A DNA stretch of 64,000 nucleotides, taken from NCBI RefSeq assembly GCF_042665255.1, contig NZ_JBHTCD010000001.1. One strand, given 5' to 3'. The DNA comes from Insolitispirillum peregrinum. Lineage in GTDB: Bacteria > Pseudomonadota > Alphaproteobacteria > Rhodospirillales > Rhodospirillaceae. Position numbers and translations under genes: made by a program. A model generated the notes under the pieces. The model saw nothing but the letters and a program-made list of their open reading frames with translations. It was not told the origin of the DNA and made no database searches. Positions within the stretch are counted from its first letter, which is position 1, and every line of letters begins with the position of its first letter. Shown in pieces: positions 63,250 through 64,000 of the stretch.

Positions 63250-64000
63250 TCATGAAACAGGAAACAACTCCCTTAAAACCTGAACGCTCTGCTCAAAAGA
63301 CTTCTGACACCGGGAATAAACTTCACCGCTGGAAACGACGTCATGGCGAGACAGATAGTCCTCGACTTCCTCGGCATCGACCAGCAACTGCCCCAGGCCA
63401 AAGCTTTTGGCCATGGTGCCAATCTGATGAGCGGCCTGCTGTGCCAGAATGATTTCCGTCTCGGAGAAATTTGTATCACGTCGGTCAAACAAAGAGCCCA
63501 TCAGAGCGAAGTGCTCCCGGCCCTGAGCCACAAAATCACCGAGAAGGGAAGAAAGAAAATCCTGCCCCAAATCACGCTGTAGCCTGTTCAAGGTTTCTTT
63601 TTGTATTTTCAATATCTCGGTCAACTGGACATCGGTCCTTGGTGCAGGCAAACCCACATCACTCTTCGCAGGATGCCGGGCGCTGAGAACCTGATCAATG
63701 GTGCCATACAGCGCCTGCATGGTCAGCGGTTTGGCCAGAAAGGCATCCATACCGGCATCAAGGCAAACCCGGGCGTCCTCCATCATCACGTTGGCGGTCA
63801 GGGCAATGATCGGCACGCGCCCCAGCTCGCCCCCCAAAGCCCGGATCGCAGACGTTGCCTGCAAGCCATCCATGCGAGGCATCTGAACATCCATCAGGAT
63901 GACATCAAAGCGCTGACGGCTGGCCCGTTCAACGCCCTCGTATCCGTCATGGGCCAGAACAACCTGATAGTCGCGCTTGAGCAAAAAGCTGCAAACCACC
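63250..64000 (-). CDS. Hybrid signalling protein with receiver and Hpt domains (5' truncated)
   Basis: The 249 visible residues contain a receiver domain with phospho-acceptor Asp37 in VILMDVQMPRMDG and Lys in FLAKPL, and after a linker a helical Hpt domain with the phospho-accepting His191 in AAHQIGTMAKSFG. The reading frame continues past the right window edge, so the sensor and kinase domains probably lie beyond. The receiver's first acidic pair is missing from the window, consistent with truncation. Phosphorelay to the neighbouring Rcp1-like regulator is possible. Confidence 0.8.
   Translation of the reverse strand, partial: VVCSFLLKRDYQVVLAHDGYEGVERASRQRFDVILMDVQMPRMDGLQATSAIRALGGELGRVPIIALTANVMMEDARVCLDAGMDAFLAKPLTMQALYGTIDQVLSARHPAKSDVGLPAPRTDVQLTEILKIQKETLNRLQRDLGQDFLSSLLGDFVAQGREHFALMGSLFDRRDTNFSETEIILAQQAAHQIGTMAKSFGLGQLLVDAEEVEDYLSRHDVVSSGEVYSRCQKSFEQSVQVLRELFPVS

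Overview
The window is about 64 kb of a G+C-rich (roughly 60%) alphaproteobacterial chromosome. Gene content and order (tol-pal next to ruvCAB, ftsH-folP-glmM, pdhA-pdhB-pdhC-lpdA-lipA with a lipoylated E1 beta, rpmF-plsX-fabH-ihfA, and a fliF-fliG-fliH-fliN-motA-flbD-flhA-flhF-flhG block) fit a free-living, polarly flagellated member of the Rhodospirillales or close relatives. The genus cannot be fixed from the sequence alone. Both edges cut genes: an iron ABC-transporter ATPase on the left and a receiver-Hpt signalling protein on the right.

Layout. 1-1.75 kb: ferric-iron ABC transporter ATPase (partial) and its periplasmic binding protein, which has a Fur-box-like palindrome upstream. 1.8-18.3 kb, all on the minus strand: yebC, ruvC-ruvA-ruvB-ybgC-tolQ-tolR-tolA-tolB, a terminator, then pal-cpoB-tilS-ftsH-folP-glmM-thiD. 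This joins Holliday-junction processing, the Tol-Pal envelope machine, tRNA-Ile lysidine synthesis, the membrane protease FtsH, folate synthesis and peptidoglycan-precursor synthesis. 18.5-25.6 kb, minus strand: the pyruvate dehydrogenase complex with lipoyl synthase, preceded by an FtsB-like division protein. 25.6-27.9 kb: a LysR regulator divergent from an MFS exporter. 27.9-31.9 kb: an accessory island with an LRAT-like thiol enzyme, a WYL regulator and a membrane coiled-coil protein carrying a lipoyl-like barrel fold in one minus-strand operon, with a divergent TM2-domain protein. 32-40.1 kb: mfd, sdhE, recG, a DUF502 membrane protein, a cyclic-nucleotide-binding protein, a hemerythrin-like protein and a thioredoxin-like [2Fe-2S] ferredoxin. 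40.2-41.4 kb: two orphan hypothetical genes and tRNA-Pro(GGG). 41.6-46.9 kb: merR, ihfA, fabH, plsX, rpmF, yceD, a cytochrome bc1 assembly chaperone and bamE. 46.9-48.9 kb: a CMP-sialic-acid-synthetase-like gene and a 2-hydroxyacid dehydrogenase. 49.2-62.4 kb, plus strand: the flagellar block ending in a FliK-like protein. 62.6-64 kb: an Rcp1-like response regulator and a receiver-Hpt protein.

The most distinctive signals are (i) the accessory operon at 27.9-31.0 kb, in which the barrel-domain segment of the membrane protein lies in a sharp A+T-rich patch; and (ii) at least three families of dispersed palindromic intergenic elements. One copy has been read into the end of thiD. Several elements of the TAGAGC type supply the TAG stop codon of the neighbouring gene. 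A third family sits 29-40 bp downstream of genes in a constant orientation. No CRISPR array, transposase, rRNA or integrase was found.
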